This document shows positions 20,462 to 28,988 of a DNA stretch of 64,000 bases, one piece after another. Every line of letters begins with the position of its first letter. Within the stretch, counting starts at the first letter, position 1. The position numbers and the translations under genes were made by a program. The DNA comes from Ralstonia pickettii (lineage in GTDB: Bacteria; Pseudomonadota; Gammaproteobacteria; Burkholderiales; Burkholderiaceae), in assembly GCF_000607165.1 (NCBI RefSeq), contig NZ_JFZG01000006.1:248001-312000 (forward strand), read 5' to 3'. A model generated the notes under the pieces. It searched no databases, was not told the DNA's origin, and worked only from the letters and a program-made list of their open reading frames with translations.

Positions 20462-20481
20462 TCGACTCGGTCCTCCATCTC

Positions 20482-20509
20482 AAAAAACGCTCCTTCGGGG
20501 GCGTTTTTT
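20482..20509 (+). terminator. Intrinsic terminator of lysS
   Basis: Twelve-pair stem made of AAAAAACGCTCC and its complement (one G-T pair) around a TTCG tetraloop; the 3' arm ends in T6. It starts 21 bp after the stop codon and is suitable for termination of the prfB-SDR-lysS transcript. Confidence 0.92.
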
Positions 20510-20729
20510 GTTGCCCCGCAGGTGCGCAAATCCCGCGCCCACCCCGCTATTTGTAACATCGCCCTGCTTTGACAATGTGTATCAAATCCTGCCAAGCCAT
20601 TGATTTTAAATAGAAAAACTGGAGTACAGATGCTTACAAATTAAAACGGCATCCGTTCGGGCGATGGACCACACTGTGATCATCGAAGGGCCGAACCACG
20701 AACCAATCACGGGCCGCAGGAGAACGAAG

Positions 20730-21473
20730 ATGACGAATAACATCCAACCGAACCAAGGTCAACAATATGGCGGCACGTCGCCGGGTCAGGTGCCGTCGTC
20801 GTCACGACACATGCATCCGCTGATGACCACGGCGGCTGTGGCTGTCATCATCGCCAGCCTGACTGCGGTGGCCGCCATCACTGGCGTGCTGCCGACCTCG
20901 AAGGCTACGCAGGGCAGCACAGATCCGAATGTAGCTGCGCAATCGGCAGCGGCAATGCCGGGCGCTTCGGCCCCGATGGCGCTGGCTGCACCGGGCCAGA
21001 CCACGCAGCCGAATCAGGCTGCTCCGTATCCGGCGCAGAACATGGCTCCCGCTCCAACGCGAGCCCGTGAGCCGTCGTACGCTGAACGCGCGCCGTCGAC
21101 CAGTCCGAGCTATGCGCAAACACAGCCGCGCCAGTCGGCCAGCCCATATGCAGGCCATGTGACGTCGGTCACCCCGATCACCACGCAGGGCAAGGAAACC
21201 GGCCTGGGCATGATCGGCGGCGCGGTGGTGGGTGGTTTGCTGGGTAACCAGATTGGGCGCGGTAATGGCCGTACGCTGGCGACAGTCGGCGGCGCAGTGG
21301 CGGGCGGTTACGGCGGCCACGTGGCGGAGAACTACTACAGCCGCGACACCCAATACCGCGTGAACGTGCGCATGGACAACGGCACGAACCGCAGCTTTAC
21401 GTACAAGGCCGCCCCGGGCTTCCAGGCAGGCGAGCGCGTGCATATCGAGAACGGTACGCTGGTGGCTGGCTAA
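20730..21473 (+). CDS. Glycine-zipper 2TM-domain envelope protein
   Basis: 247-aa protein with an N-terminal transmembrane anchor (about 30-52, TTAAVAVIIASLTAVAAI), a long Ala/Pro/Gln/Ser-rich linker, and a C-terminal glycine-zipper domain (GMIGGAVVGGLLGNQIG and VGGAVAGGYGG) of the Rick_17kDa_Anti/2TM type found in outer-membrane-associated proteins. The final 40 residues form a conserved YRVNVRMDNG...GERVHIENGTLV tail usual in this family. The ATG at 20730 is chosen because AGGAG lies 7 bp upstream. Function is unknown beyond an envelope role. It has its own terminator, so it is monocistronic. Confidence 0.82.
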   Translation: MTNNIQPNQGQQYGGTSPGQVPSSSRHMHPLMTTAAVAVIIASLTAVAAITGVLPTSKATQGSTDPNVAAQSAAAMPGASAPMALAAPGQTTQPNQAAPYPAQNMAPAPTRAREPSYAERAPSTSPSYAQTQPRQSASPYAGHVTSVTPITTQGKETGLGMIGGAVVGGLLGNQIGRGNGRTLATVGGAVAGGYGGHVAENYYSRDTQYRVNVRMDNGTNRSFTYKAAPGFQAGERVHIENGTLVAG

Positions 21474-21497
21474 CTCGCCGTCGCCTTCGCCCCAAAG

Positions 21498-21524
21498 AAA
21501 AACCGGCCTTCGGGCCGGTTTTTT
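21498..21524 (+). terminator. Bidirectional terminator between 2TM-domain gene and iscX
   Basis: Stem AAAAACCGGCC/GGCCGGTTTTT around TTCG. Both arms carry A/T runs, so it can end the plus-strand gene and the minus-strand isc operon, whose last gene stops at 21553. Confidence 0.92.
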
Positions 21525-21552
21525 CATGCGTACGCGTTTTAGCGCTACGCGC

Positions 21553-21747
21553 TTATTCGGCTTCGTCGATCCAGGCTTGCTGGATGGCCTCGAGGAACTT
21601 CTCGCCGCCACGCTTGTGGTCGTCGTCGAAGCCTTCCAGCGTGACGACCTTGTTGTGCAAGTCCACAAAATTCAGGCGCGTCGGATCGACGTCGGGGTAC
21701 TTGTCGTACAGCGCTTCCGCGATCTGCTGGATGTCGTTCCATTTCAT
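21553..21747 (-). CDS. iscX: Fe-S cluster assembly protein IscX
   Basis: 64-aa acidic protein of the IscX family, which binds IscS and acts as an iron-dependent modulator of Fe-S assembly. Family-typical start KWNDIQQIAEALYDKYPDVDP and the LHNKVVTLEGFDDD segment are present. It is the last gene of the isc operon, 31 bp after fdx, the same position as in E. coli. Confidence 0.93.
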   Translation of the reverse strand: MKWNDIQQIAEALYDKYPDVDPTRLNFVDLHNKVVTLEGFDDDHKRGGEKFLEAIQQAWIDEAE

Positions 21748-21778
21748 GATGGGCTCCCTCCACCGCTGGCCACTCGGC

Positions 21779-22117
21779 TCAGTGGTTTTCCTTGGCGTGG
21801 TTGATCGTGTACTTCGGAATCTCGACGGTCAGGTCGGTATCCGCCACTTTGGCCTGGCACGACAAGCGCGAGTTCGGCTCCAGGCCCCAGGCCTTGTCGA
21901 GCAGATCCTCTTCCTTCTCGGTCGCCTCTTCCAGCGAATTGAAACCCTCGCGCACGATCACGTGGCACGTCGTGCAGGCACACGACTTCTCGCATGCGTG
22001 CTCGATCTCGATGTCGGCGCCCAACAGCGCGTCGCAGATGGTCGTGCCGGGCTTGGCTTCGATCACGGCCCCTTCCGGGCAGTATTCGACGTGAGGAAGA
22101 ACGACGATGTGTGGCAT
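21779..22117 (-). CDS. fdx: ISC-system [2Fe-2S] ferredoxin Fdx
   Basis: Adrenodoxin-type ferredoxin of 112 aa that supplies electrons for cluster assembly on IscU. Cluster ligands are Cys42, Cys48, Cys51 and Cys87; an additional Cys46 lies within the loop, as in E. coli Fdx. The start at 22117 gives the standard family length; the frame continues upstream into hscA but reads as noncoding. Located between hscA (46-bp gap) and iscX. Confidence 0.95.
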   Translation of the reverse strand: MPHIVVLPHVEYCPEGAVIEAKPGTTICDALLGADIEIEHACEKSCACTTCHVIVREGFNSLEEATEKEEDLLDKAWGLEPNSRLSCQAKVADTDLTVEIPKYTINHAKENH

Positions 22118-22163
22118 GAAGAAACTCGTTCGATAAGTGTGTTTTGGGGGATGCGATCGGCGA

Positions 22164-24029
22164 TCAGCCGAGCTCCTCGATACGTTTGCCGGCGAGCGCC
22201 TTGCGAATGCCGCGGTCCATGCGGCGCGCGGCGAATTCGTCGGTAGCGTGCGACAGGGCGTCCACGGCGTCCTTGATGGCGCGGTGGTCTTCGCCCTGCA
22301 TGGTGGTGCGCAGCGCGGCAATTTCGGTGTCGATGGCGGCGCGCTCTTCGGGCGACAGCAAATCGCTATCGGCCGCCAGCGCCTGCGACAGGGCCTCAAG
22401 CAAGCGCTCGCCTTCAACGCGCTCTTCCGCCAGCGCACGACGACGCATGTCGTCTTCGGCGGATTGGAAACCTTCCTTCAGCATGCGGGCGACATCGTCA
22501 TCGCCCAGACCGTACGACGGCTTCACAGCAATCGCCGCCTCCACGCCCGACACCGTTTCGCGTGCCGACACCGACAGCAAGCCATCAGCATCCACCTGAT
22601 ACGTCACGCGGATGCGCGCAGCGCCGGCCACCATGGGCGGGATGCCACGCAACTCGAAACGCGCCAGCGAACGGCAATCGCTCGCCAGTTCGCGCTCGCC
22701 CTGCAGCACGTGGATCGCCATGGCCGTCTGGCCGTCCTTGAAGGTGGTGAACTCCTGCGCCCGAGCGACGGGAATCGTGCTGTTACGCGGGATGATCTTC
22801 TCGACCAGGCCACCCATCGTCTCGACGCCCAGCGACAGCGGGATCACGTCGAGCAGCAGCCAGTCTTCACCCGGCGCACGGTTACCGGCCAGCAGGTTGG
22901 CCTGCATGGCCGCACCGATAGCGACCACTTGGTCGGGATCGAGGTTCGTGAGCGGCGTCTGGCCAAACAGCTGGCCAACGGCACGGCGGATGATCGGCAT
23001 GCGCGTCGCGCCACCGACCAGCACAACGCCCTTGATCTCTTCGACCGTCACGCCCGCATCGCGCAGCGCGCGGCGCACCGGCGACAGCGTCTTCTGCACC
23101 AGGTTGGCGGTCAGTTCGGCAAAGGCCTCTGCGGTCAGCACGAGGTGCACGGTCTCGCCGGTGGAGAGCATCGCGTCAATCTCGGTGCTGTCGGCGGTGG
23201 AGAGCCATTCCTTGGCGGCGCGTGCCTTGTTCAGCAGCAGGCGCGTGTCTTCGGCAGAGAGCGGTTGCAGACCGGCTTGCTCGACGATCCAGCAGACGAT
23301 GCGCTGGTCGAAGTCGTCACCGCCGAGCGCAGAGTCGCCCCCCGTCGACATCACCTCGAACACGCCCTTGGTGAGCTTGAGCACCGAGATGTCGAACGTA
23401 CCGCCACCCAGATCGTAGACCGCGTAAATGCCTTCGGCGGCATTGTCCAGGCCATAGGCGATGGCGGCGGCGGTCGGCTCGTTCAGCAGACGCAGCACGT
23501 TCAGGCCGGCAAGCTTGGCCGCGTCCTTGGTGGCTTGGCGCTGCGCATCGTCAAAGTACGCGGGCACGGTGATGACGGCGCCGACGAGCTCATCGCCGAG
23601 CGTGTCTTCGGCGCGCTGGCGCAGCGTGGCGAGAATCTCCGCCGACACTTCCACCGGGCTCTTCACACCGGCCACGGTCTTCAACTGCACCATGCCGGGC
23701 GCGTCGACAAAGTCGTATGGCGTGTTCTCGATGTGGGCCACATCCTTCAAGCCGCGCCCCATGAAACGCTTGACCGAGATGATGGTGTTCTTGGGGTCAC
23801 GCACGGCTTCGACCTGAGCCTTGTAGCCGATGTGGGCACCGCCCGTGGGCAGATAGCGCACCACGGAGGGCAGCAGCGGGCGGCCCTGATCATCGGGCAA
23901 CACTTCCGGCACGCTGCTGCGCACGGAGGCCACCAGCGAGTTGGTCGTGCCCAGGTCGATGCCCACCGCCAGACGGCGCTGGTGCGGTGCGGGCGATTCG
24001 CCAGGTTCGGAAATCTGCAGTAAAGCCAT
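22164..24029 (-). CDS. hscA: Fe-S assembly Hsp70 chaperone HscA
   Basis: Specialised Hsp70 that, with HscB, binds the LPPVK loop of IscU and promotes cluster transfer to apoproteins. 621 aa. The ATPase domain begins [12 protein letters not shown] and includes [20 protein letters not shown], the phosphate-binding YDLGGGTFD and [10 protein letters not shown]; the substrate domain follows from about residue 400. The start [10 protein letters not shown] at 24029 is family-typical, and an in-frame extension to 24080 has no support. It lies 69 bp downstream of hscB. Confidence 0.96.
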   Translation of the reverse strand: MALLQISEPGESPAPHQRRLAVGIDLGTTNSLVASVRSSVPEVLPDDQGRPLLPSVVRYLPTGGAHIGYKAQVEAVRDPKNTIISVKRFMGRGLKDVAHIENTPYDFVDAPGMVQLKTVAGVKSPVEVSAEILATLRQRAEDTLGDELVGAVITVPAYFDDAQRQATKDAAKLAGLNVLRLLNEPTAAAIAYGLDNAAEGIYAVYDLGGGTFDISVLKLTKGVFEVMSTGGDSALGGDDFDQRIVCWIVEQAGLQPLSAEDTRLLLNKARAAKEWLSTADSTEIDAMLSTGETVHLVLTAEAFAELTANLVQKTLSPVRRALRDAGVTVEEIKGVVLVGGATRMPIIRRAVGQLFGQTPLTNLDPDQVVAIGAAMQANLLAGNRAPGEDWLLLDVIPLSLGVETMGGLVEKIIPRNSTIPVARAQEFTTFKDGQTAMAIHVLQGERELASDCRSLARFELRGIPPMVAGAARIRVTYQVDADGLLSVSARETVSGVEAAIAVKPSYGLGDDDVARMLKEGFQSAEDDMRRRALAEERVEGERLLEALSQALAADSDLLSPEERAAIDTEIAALRTTMQGEDHRAIKDAVDALSHATDEFAARRMDRGIRKALAGKRIEELG

Positions 24030-24098
24030 GGGGATGTCTCGATTGCGCGGATGGGCTGCCTGCCGAGGCAAACCCAACATTGTCGCAAATTCTGGGTT

Positions 24099-24638
24099 TT
24101 AGTCTTCCAGCCGGTCGATGGCCTCGGCGGTATCGCGTTCGATCTTTTCGATGAACATCAATTGGCGCACGGCGTCCGCTGCTGCCGCGGTATTGCCATC
24201 GCCATTGAGCAAGCCGGACAGCGCCTGATAGCGGGTACGTTTTTCCTTGCGCAGCATGCCAAGCAAATCGTCCAACGCATCGACGTTGCGCTCCACCTTG
24301 GCGTCGCCCAGGGCTTCGCGCCATTCCATTTGCTGCATAAGAAACGCGGCCGGCATGGCGGTATTGTTCTCGGCCTGCACGTCGATACCACGCAGATGCA
24401 GCAGATACGTCGCCCGTTTGAGCGGATCTCGCAGCGTCTGATACGCCTCGTTGGCGCGCGTGGCCCATTGCATGGCGACGCGGCGTTCGGCGTCGCCTGC
24501 GTGGGCATAGCGATCCGGATGCGCCTGCGACTGCACGGTGCGATACGCAGCGTTCAGCGCGTCGTCGTCGACCTCGAAGTGCTCGGGCAGACCGAAGAGG
24601 GAAAAATGCGTCGTGTTCGCTGACAAGCCGAAATTCAT
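24099..24638 (-). CDS. hscB: Fe-S assembly J-protein co-chaperone HscB
   Basis: J-domain co-chaperone of HscA, 179 aa. The J domain is at the N-terminus with the HPD motif in QAHPDRYA, and the C-terminal helical domain that contacts IscU follows. The ATG at 24638 is the likely start; a GTG at 24689 overlaps the previous gene and would add residues absent from the family. No Shine-Dalgarno sequence is visible, because a terminator-like hairpin and T7 tract occupy 24643-24662 directly upstream. Expression therefore probably depends on readthrough or RNA processing of the isc transcript. Confidence 0.93.
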   Translation of the reverse strand: MNFGLSANTTHFSLFGLPEHFEVDDDALNAAYRTVQSQAHPDRYAHAGDAERRVAMQWATRANEAYQTLRDPLKRATYLLHLRGIDVQAENNTAMPAAFLMQQMEWREALGDAKVERNVDALDDLLGMLRKEKRTRYQALSGLLNGDGNTAAAADAVRQLMFIEKIERDTAEAIDRLED

Positions 24639-24642
24639 GAAT

Positions 24643-24662
24643 AAAAAAAGCGGCTGCGCCGC
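24643..24662 (-). terminator. Terminator-like hairpin inside the isc operon, before hscB
   Basis: On the minus strand a GCGGC/GCCGC stem with a 3-nt loop is followed by seven T residues, ending five bases from the hscB start codon. It could partly terminate the iscRSUA transcript and so lower hscBA-fdx-iscX output. The stem is short (5 bp plus one possible G-T pair), so efficiency is uncertain. Confidence 0.6.
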
Positions 24663-24672
24663 CTCGTGTTCC

Positions 24673-24873
24673 TTATTCGACCGGCTCACCCCGATCGCAC
24701 TTCAGGCATTCCACAATCACGCCGATCTTGCTGGCGCGCCCGGCTTCGGTTTCAGTCCAGGGCCGCAACTGCCAGGGCGGATCGTGGCGCATGTGCTGCC
24801 CATGCCCGCAAGCGAGACGGGCGACCCAGTGGCCCTCCTCGTCCCGCTCGAAACCGACAATCGCCTGCTTCAA
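24673..24873 (-). CDS. DUF3565 protein inside the isc operon
   Basis: 66-aa protein of the DUF3565 family. It contains [13 protein letters not shown] and ECLKC, a Cys/His arrangement that suggests a small metal-binding (Zn or Fe) fold, and ends in an acidic tail. It lies 10 bp after iscA and 34 bp before hscB, so it belongs to the isc transcript in this organism; E. coli has no gene at this place. The function of the family is unknown. A role in cluster assembly or metal handling is inference from position only. Confidence 0.8.
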   Translation of the reverse strand: MKQAIVGFERDEEGHWVARLACGHGQHMRHDPPWQLRPWTETEAGRASKIGVIVECLKCDRGEPVE

Positions 24874-24883
24874 TGCGCCCCGC

Positions 24884-25204
24884 TCACACGCGGAACGACT
24901 CGCCGCAGCCGCACTCGTCCTTCACGTTCGGGTTGTTGAAGCGGAAACCTTCGTTCAGCCCTTCTCGCGCGTAGTCCAGCTCGGTGCCGTCGATGTACGG
25001 CAAGCTCTTCGGATCGACGATCACCTTGACGCCGTTGGACTCAAAGACCTCGTCTTCGGCGGCAATCTCGTCTGCATATTCGAGCTTGTAGGCCAGGCCC
25101 GAGCAGCCCGTGGTCTTCACGCCCACGCGCAAGCCCACGCCCTTGCCACGGCGGGTCAGGTAGCGGGAAACGTGCTGCGCGGCCTTGTCGGTCAGGGTGA
25201 TCAT
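24884..25204 (-). CDS. iscA: A-type Fe-S carrier IscA
   Basis: Carrier that accepts iron or Fe-S clusters from IscU and passes them to target proteins. 106 aa. The three conserved cysteines are Cys34, Cys98 and Cys100 (the C-terminal CGCG motif). It starts 26 bp after iscU in the canonical iscRSUA order. Confidence 0.95.
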   Translation of the reverse strand: MITLTDKAAQHVSRYLTRRGKGVGLRVGVKTTGCSGLAYKLEYADEIAAEDEVFESNGVKVIVDPKSLPYIDGTELDYAREGLNEGFRFNNPNVKDECGCGESFRV

Positions 25205-25230
25205 GCTGCGTCCTTTCTATCCAATCCGGC

Positions 25231-25632
25231 TCAAGCCGCCTTCTGCTCGGCCGAGCCGTGCTTTTCCTTGTAGTCCGCCACCGCCGCCTTGATGGCGTCC
25301 TCGGCCAGGATCGAGCAGTGGATCTTCACCGGCGGCAACGCCAGCTCTTCAGCGATGGCCGTGTTGCGGATTTCCAGCGCTTGATCCAGCGTCTTGCCCT
25401 TCACCCACTCCGTCACCAGCGACGACGAAGCAATGGCAGAACCGCAGCCGTAGGTCTTGAACTTTGCGTCTTCAATCACGCCCTGCTCGTTGACCTTGAT
25501 CTGCAGTTTCATCACGTCGCCGCAAGCCGGCGCGCCGACCATGCCGGTACCGACCGTGTCATCGCCCTTCTCGAACGAACCGACATTGCGCGGGTTTTCG
25601 TAATGGTCCAGAACTTGGTTGCTGTAAGACAT
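25231..25632 (-). CDS. iscU: Fe-S scaffold protein IscU
   Basis: Scaffold on which the 2Fe-2S cluster is built from sulfur donated by IscS. 133 aa. Ligand cysteines are Cys37, Cys63 and Cys106, with the conserved Asp39 next to the first. The LPPVK chaperone-binding motif for HscA is at 99-103. Located between iscS and iscA. Confidence 0.97.
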   Translation of the reverse strand: MSYSNQVLDHYENPRNVGSFEKGDDTVGTGMVGAPACGDVMKLQIKVNEQGVIEDAKFKTYGCGSAIASSSLVTEWVKGKTLDQALEIRNTAIAEELALPPVKIHCSILAEDAIKAAVADYKEKHGSAEQKAA

Positions 25633-25691
25633 TTCACACCTCTTTCAATCGTTGGCTGGCGCGGGGGCGCCGTTGTTCTCAAACGCCGCGC

Positions 25692-26909
25692 TTAGTGCGC
25701 CGCCCATTGAATGCTGTTCAGATCCACGCCGTCCTTGTACATCTCCCACAGCGGAGACAGGTCGCGCAGCTTGCCGATCTTGTTCTTGAGCAGTTCGACC
25801 ACGTAATCGACCTCTTCTTCCGTGGTGAAACGGCCCACCGTGAAGCGGATCGAGCTGTGCGCCAGTTCGTCGTTGCGGCCCAGCGCACGCAGCACGTACG
25901 ACGGTTCCAGCGATGCCGACGTGCAGGCCGAGCCCGACGACACGGCGACGTCCTTGATGGCCATGATCAGCGACTCGCCTTCGACGAAGTTGAAGCTGAT
26001 GTTGAGGTTGTGCGGCACACGGGCTTCCATGTCGCCGTTCACATACACCTCTTCCATCGTGTTGAGGCCGCGATACAGGCGATCACGCAGCATGCGGATG
26101 CGCTCGTTCTCGGTCGCCATTTCTTCCTTGGCAATGCGGAAGGCCTCGCCCATGCCGACGATCTGGTGCGTAGCCAGCGTGCCCGAACGCATGCCGCGCT
26201 CGTGGCCACCACCGTGCATCTGCGCTTCGATGCGGATACGCGGCTTGCGGCGCACGTACAGCGCACCGATGCCCTTGGGCCCATACGTCTTGTGGGCCGA
26301 GAACGACATCAGGTCGACCTTCAGCTTTTGCAGGTCGATGCCCACCTTGCCGGTGGCCTGGGCGGCATCCACGTGGAAGATCACGCCCTTCTCGCGGCAG
26401 ATTTCGCCCAACTGCTCGATGTCCTGAACCACGCCGATTTCGTTGTTTACCATCATCACCGACGCAAGAATGGTGTCGGGGCGAATGGCTTGCTTGAAGA
26501 CTTCGATATCGATCAGGCCGTTGTCCTTCACGTCCAGATACGTCACTTCGAAGCCCTGGCGCTCCAGCTCACGCGTCGTGTCCAGCACAGCCTTGTGCTC
26601 GGTCTTCACGGTGATGATGTGCTTGCCCTTGCTGCTGTAGAAATTGGCAGCGCCCTTGATGGCCAGGTTGTCGGACTCGGTAGCGCCGGACGTCCAGACG
26701 ATTTCGCGCGGGTCGGCATTCACCAGTGCTGCAACCTGCTCGCGCGCGGTTTCGACGGCCTTCTCGGCTTCCCAACCAAACGGGTGGCTGCGCGAGGCCG
26801 GGTTGCCGAAGCTCTCACGCAGGTACGGAATCATCTTGTCGACGACGCGCGGGTCCACCGGCGTCGTCGCGGAATAGTCCATGTAGATGGGAAGTTGCGG
26901 GGTGCTCAT
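25692..26909 (-). CDS. iscS: Cysteine desulfurase IscS
   Basis: PLP-dependent enzyme that converts cysteine to alanine and supplies persulfide sulfur to IscU, tRNA thiolation and other acceptors. 405 aa. The PLP lysine is in [12 protein letters not shown], and the catalytic Cys is on the mobile loop [16 protein letters not shown]. The N-terminus [16 protein letters not shown] is characteristic of IscS rather than SufS. It follows iscR after 74 bp. Confidence 0.97.
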   Translation of the reverse strand: MSTPQLPIYMDYSATTPVDPRVVDKMIPYLRESFGNPASRSHPFGWEAEKAVETAREQVAALVNADPREIVWTSGATESDNLAIKGAANFYSSKGKHIITVKTEHKAVLDTTRELERQGFEVTYLDVKDNGLIDIEVFKQAIRPDTILASVMMVNNEIGVVQDIEQLGEICREKGVIFHVDAAQATGKVGIDLQKLKVDLMSFSAHKTYGPKGIGALYVRRKPRIRIEAQMHGGGHERGMRSGTLATHQIVGMGEAFRIAKEEMATENERIRMLRDRLYRGLNTMEEVYVNGDMEARVPHNLNISFNFVEGESLIMAIKDVAVSSGSACTSASLEPSYVLRALGRNDELAHSSIRFTVGRFTTEEEVDYVVELLKNKIGKLRDLSPLWEMYKDGVDLNSIQWAAH

Positions 26910-26983
26910 ATCTTGTCTGCCTTGTGTGGGGGGCGATGTTCTTGTGTGGGGCTGGCGTCGTGGCCGGCCTCACGCTGACGCAA

Positions 26984-27577
26984 TCACGACTGCGCCAGAC
27001 TGAAAACGGAGTTGACCAGCGGCGGGCGCTTGACCGGCTCGGCGGCCACCGACGTGGTGGCAGACGTGTCGACGGCGCGGGCGCGTGTCGGTGCGCGTTC
27101 GCGGCGGGCCGGACGTGCTTCACGCATGTCCTGGATCACTTCGGGCTGACGCTCGCGTTGCTGATCGACCAAGTTCTGCAGCGATACCGAATCGAGATAC
27201 TCGACCATCTTCTGGTTGAGCGTGGCCCACAGATCGTGCGTCATGCAGCGGCCTGTGTGACCGCCGACATGCTCTTCGCCGCCGCAGTTGCCCTTGCCAC
27301 CGCATTGGGTGGCATCCAGCGGCTCGTCCACGGCGATGATGATGTCGGCAACGGTAACGTCGTCGGCACGGCGCGCGAGGCTGTAGCCGCCGCCCGGACC
27401 GCGCACACTTTCCACGATTTCGTGGCGGCGCAGTTTGCCGAACAGCTGCTCCAGATACGACAGCGAAATCTTCTGACGCTGGCTGATGCCAGCCAGCGTG
27501 ACCGGACCCTGTTCTTGGCGCAGCGCCAAGTCAATCATGGCGGTGACCGCGAAGCGGCCTTTGGTGGTCAATCTCAT
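26984..27577 (-). CDS. iscR: Rrf2-family Fe-S regulator IscR
   Basis: Transcription factor that senses Fe-S status and represses the isc operon when it holds a 2Fe-2S cluster. 197 aa. An N-terminal winged HTH (MRLTTKGRFAVTAMIDLAL) is followed by ligands Cys92, Cys98, Cys111 and His114. Between the second and third Cys there are 12 residues instead of the five in E. coli IscR, so the loop is enlarged. The C-terminal 35 residues are an Arg/Ala-rich extension. The start at 27577 sits about 25 nt after a predicted transcription start. Confidence 0.95.
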   Translation of the reverse strand: MRLTTKGRFAVTAMIDLALRQEQGPVTLAGISQRQKISLSYLEQLFGKLRRHEIVESVRGPGGGYSLARRADDVTVADIIIAVDEPLDATQCGGKGNCGGEEHVGGHTGRCMTHDLWATLNQKMVEYLDSVSLQNLVDQQRERQPEVIQDMREARPARRERAPTRARAVDTSATTSVAAEPVKRPPLVNSVFSLAQS

Positions 27578-27609
27578 GGCGTCGGGGAAATACCTGATCG
27601 TTTTGCTCA

Positions 27610-27639
27610 AGTATAAAGGAACCCGACAAAATCGGTCAA
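27610..27639 (-). promoter_or_regulatory. isc operon promoter with overlapping IscR-type operator
   Basis: On the minus strand TTGACC (27634-27639) and TATACT (27610-27615) are separated by 18 bp, a good sigma70 promoter, about 33 bp before the iscR ATG. The -35 lies in an imperfect dyad, TTGACCGATTTTGTCGGGT (27621-27639), with the layout of type 1 IscR sites, which would allow holo-IscR to block the operon. The operator assignment is by resemblance. Confidence 0.75.
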
Positions 27640-27884
27640 CTAAGGTGTCGGGGGATTCCGCGTCGCAGCAAGGGGATTTGCAGAGCCCGGAAACCGGGAT
27701 GGCCACGCGGCAGGCCGTATTGTGGACTAAAACAATCAACCACGTTCGATAGGGCTATCACGCCACTCCCGCAGCGCAACTTGCGGGGCCGTCGCGAAGG
27801 CGCCGTCACTGCGGGTTTTTCCTTATGCGGTGAAAAGCGCAATTTGATTGACTTCTGTTACGCGGTAGCCGAGACTGTCAGATA

Positions 27885-27898
27885 CGCAAACGTTTGCG
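27885..27898 (+). promoter_or_regulatory. Palindromic LacI-type operator before the rbs operon (candidate RbsR site)
   Basis: Perfect 14-bp palindrome CGCAAACGTTTGCG, centred 109 bp before the rbsB start. It has the central CG and AAACGTTT form typical of LacI-family operators, and RbsR is encoded in the operon. A TTGACT at 27848-27853 may be the -35 of the promoter; the -10 is not clear. Confidence 0.75.
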
Positions 27899-27999
27899 AA
27901 GAGCGAGGCGCGATTGCCCTTAGGAACGCCTTATGGCGTAACAAGTAACGATGCCCGCACCCACCCGCCCCAGACAGGCCTCTTCCTGGAGGAGACACC

Positions 28000-28959
28000 A
28001 TGGATATCCGCCGTCGCCGCGCCTTGCAACTTGGCGCGGGCTCTGCCGTAGCTGCAGCTCTGCCGTTCCCGTTTTCGCTGGCGTACGCCGCCAACCAGCC
28101 GCCCAAAGTGGCGCTGGTCATGAAGTCGCTCGCCAACGAGTTCTTCCTGACCATGGAGAACGGCGCCCGCAAGCATCAGAAGGACCACGCGTCGGAGTAC
28201 TCGCTGCTGACCAACGGCATTCGCGACGAAACCGACACTGCCGGCCAGATCCGCTTGGTCGAGCAGATGATCGTCGCGCGTGTGGATGCGCTGGTGCTGG
28301 CGCCGGCCGACTCCAAGGCATTGGTGCCGGTCGTCAAGAAGGCCGTGGACGCGGGCATTCTCGTCATCAACATCGACAACCGGCTGGACCCGGCGGCGCT
28401 CAAGGAGAAAGGGCTCAACGTGCCCTTCGTGGGGCCGGACAACCGCAAGGGGGCAAGACTCGTGGGCGACTTCGTTGCCAAGTCGCTCAAGCCGGGCGAT
28501 GCCGTGGGCATTATTGAAGGCATTCCGACCACAACGAACGCGCAACAGCGCACCGCCGGCTTCAAGGATGCGGCCGAAGCCGCCAAGCTGAAGATCGCGG
28601 GGGTGCAATCGGGCGAATGGGAAATCGACAAGGGCAACAAGGTGGCGGCCGCCATGCTGCGCTCAGAACCTGACCTGAAGGCCCTGCTGTGCGGCAACGA
28701 CAACATGGCCATCGGCGCCGTATCGGCCGTGCGCGCGGCGGGCAAGCTGGGCAAGGTGCTGATTGGCGGCTATGACAACATCGACGCCATCAAGGCCATG
28801 CTGGCTGATGGGCGTGTCGTTGCCACTGCTGATCAGCACGCCGATCAGCAAGCCGTCTACGGCATCGAGACCGCCCTGAAGGCGCTGGCCGCCAAGACGC
28901 CGCAGACGAAGCTGTCGGGTGTCGTCGAGACACCGGTCAACCTCGTCACGCGTACGTAA
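28000..28959 (+). CDS. rbsB: Ribose-type ABC transporter substrate-binding protein
   Basis: Periplasmic sugar-binding protein of 319 aa, the entry point of the ribose uptake system. The N-terminus MDIRRRRALQLGAG followed by a hydrophobic stretch and cleavage near AYA/ANQ looks like a signal peptide, and the consecutive Arg residues could make it a twin-arginine signal. The mature part is a typical two-lobed peripheral-binding fold (VALVMKSLANEFFLTMENGA; DALVLAPADSKA; INIDNRLDP). It is followed by rbsA, rbsC, rbsR and rbsK in one operon. Ribose is inferred from rbsK. Confidence 0.9.
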   Translation: MDIRRRRALQLGAGSAVAAALPFPFSLAYAANQPPKVALVMKSLANEFFLTMENGARKHQKDHASEYSLLTNGIRDETDTAGQIRLVEQMIVARVDALVLAPADSKALVPVVKKAVDAGILVINIDNRLDPAALKEKGLNVPFVGPDNRKGARLVGDFVAKSLKPGDAVGIIEGIPTTTNAQQRTAGFKDAAEAAKLKIAGVQSGEWEIDKGNKVAAAMLRSEPDLKALLCGNDNMAIGAVSAVRAAGKLGKVLIGGYDNIDAIKAMLADGRVVATADQHADQQAVYGIETALKALAAKTPQTKLSGVVETPVNLVTRT

Positions 28960-28988
28960 CGCCACAGACCGGCAAGCCGCCGCCAGCC

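Noticed and set aside
22137-24023. 628-codon frame antisense to hscA
   Set aside because: His/Arg-rich shadow of an obvious Hsp70 gene.
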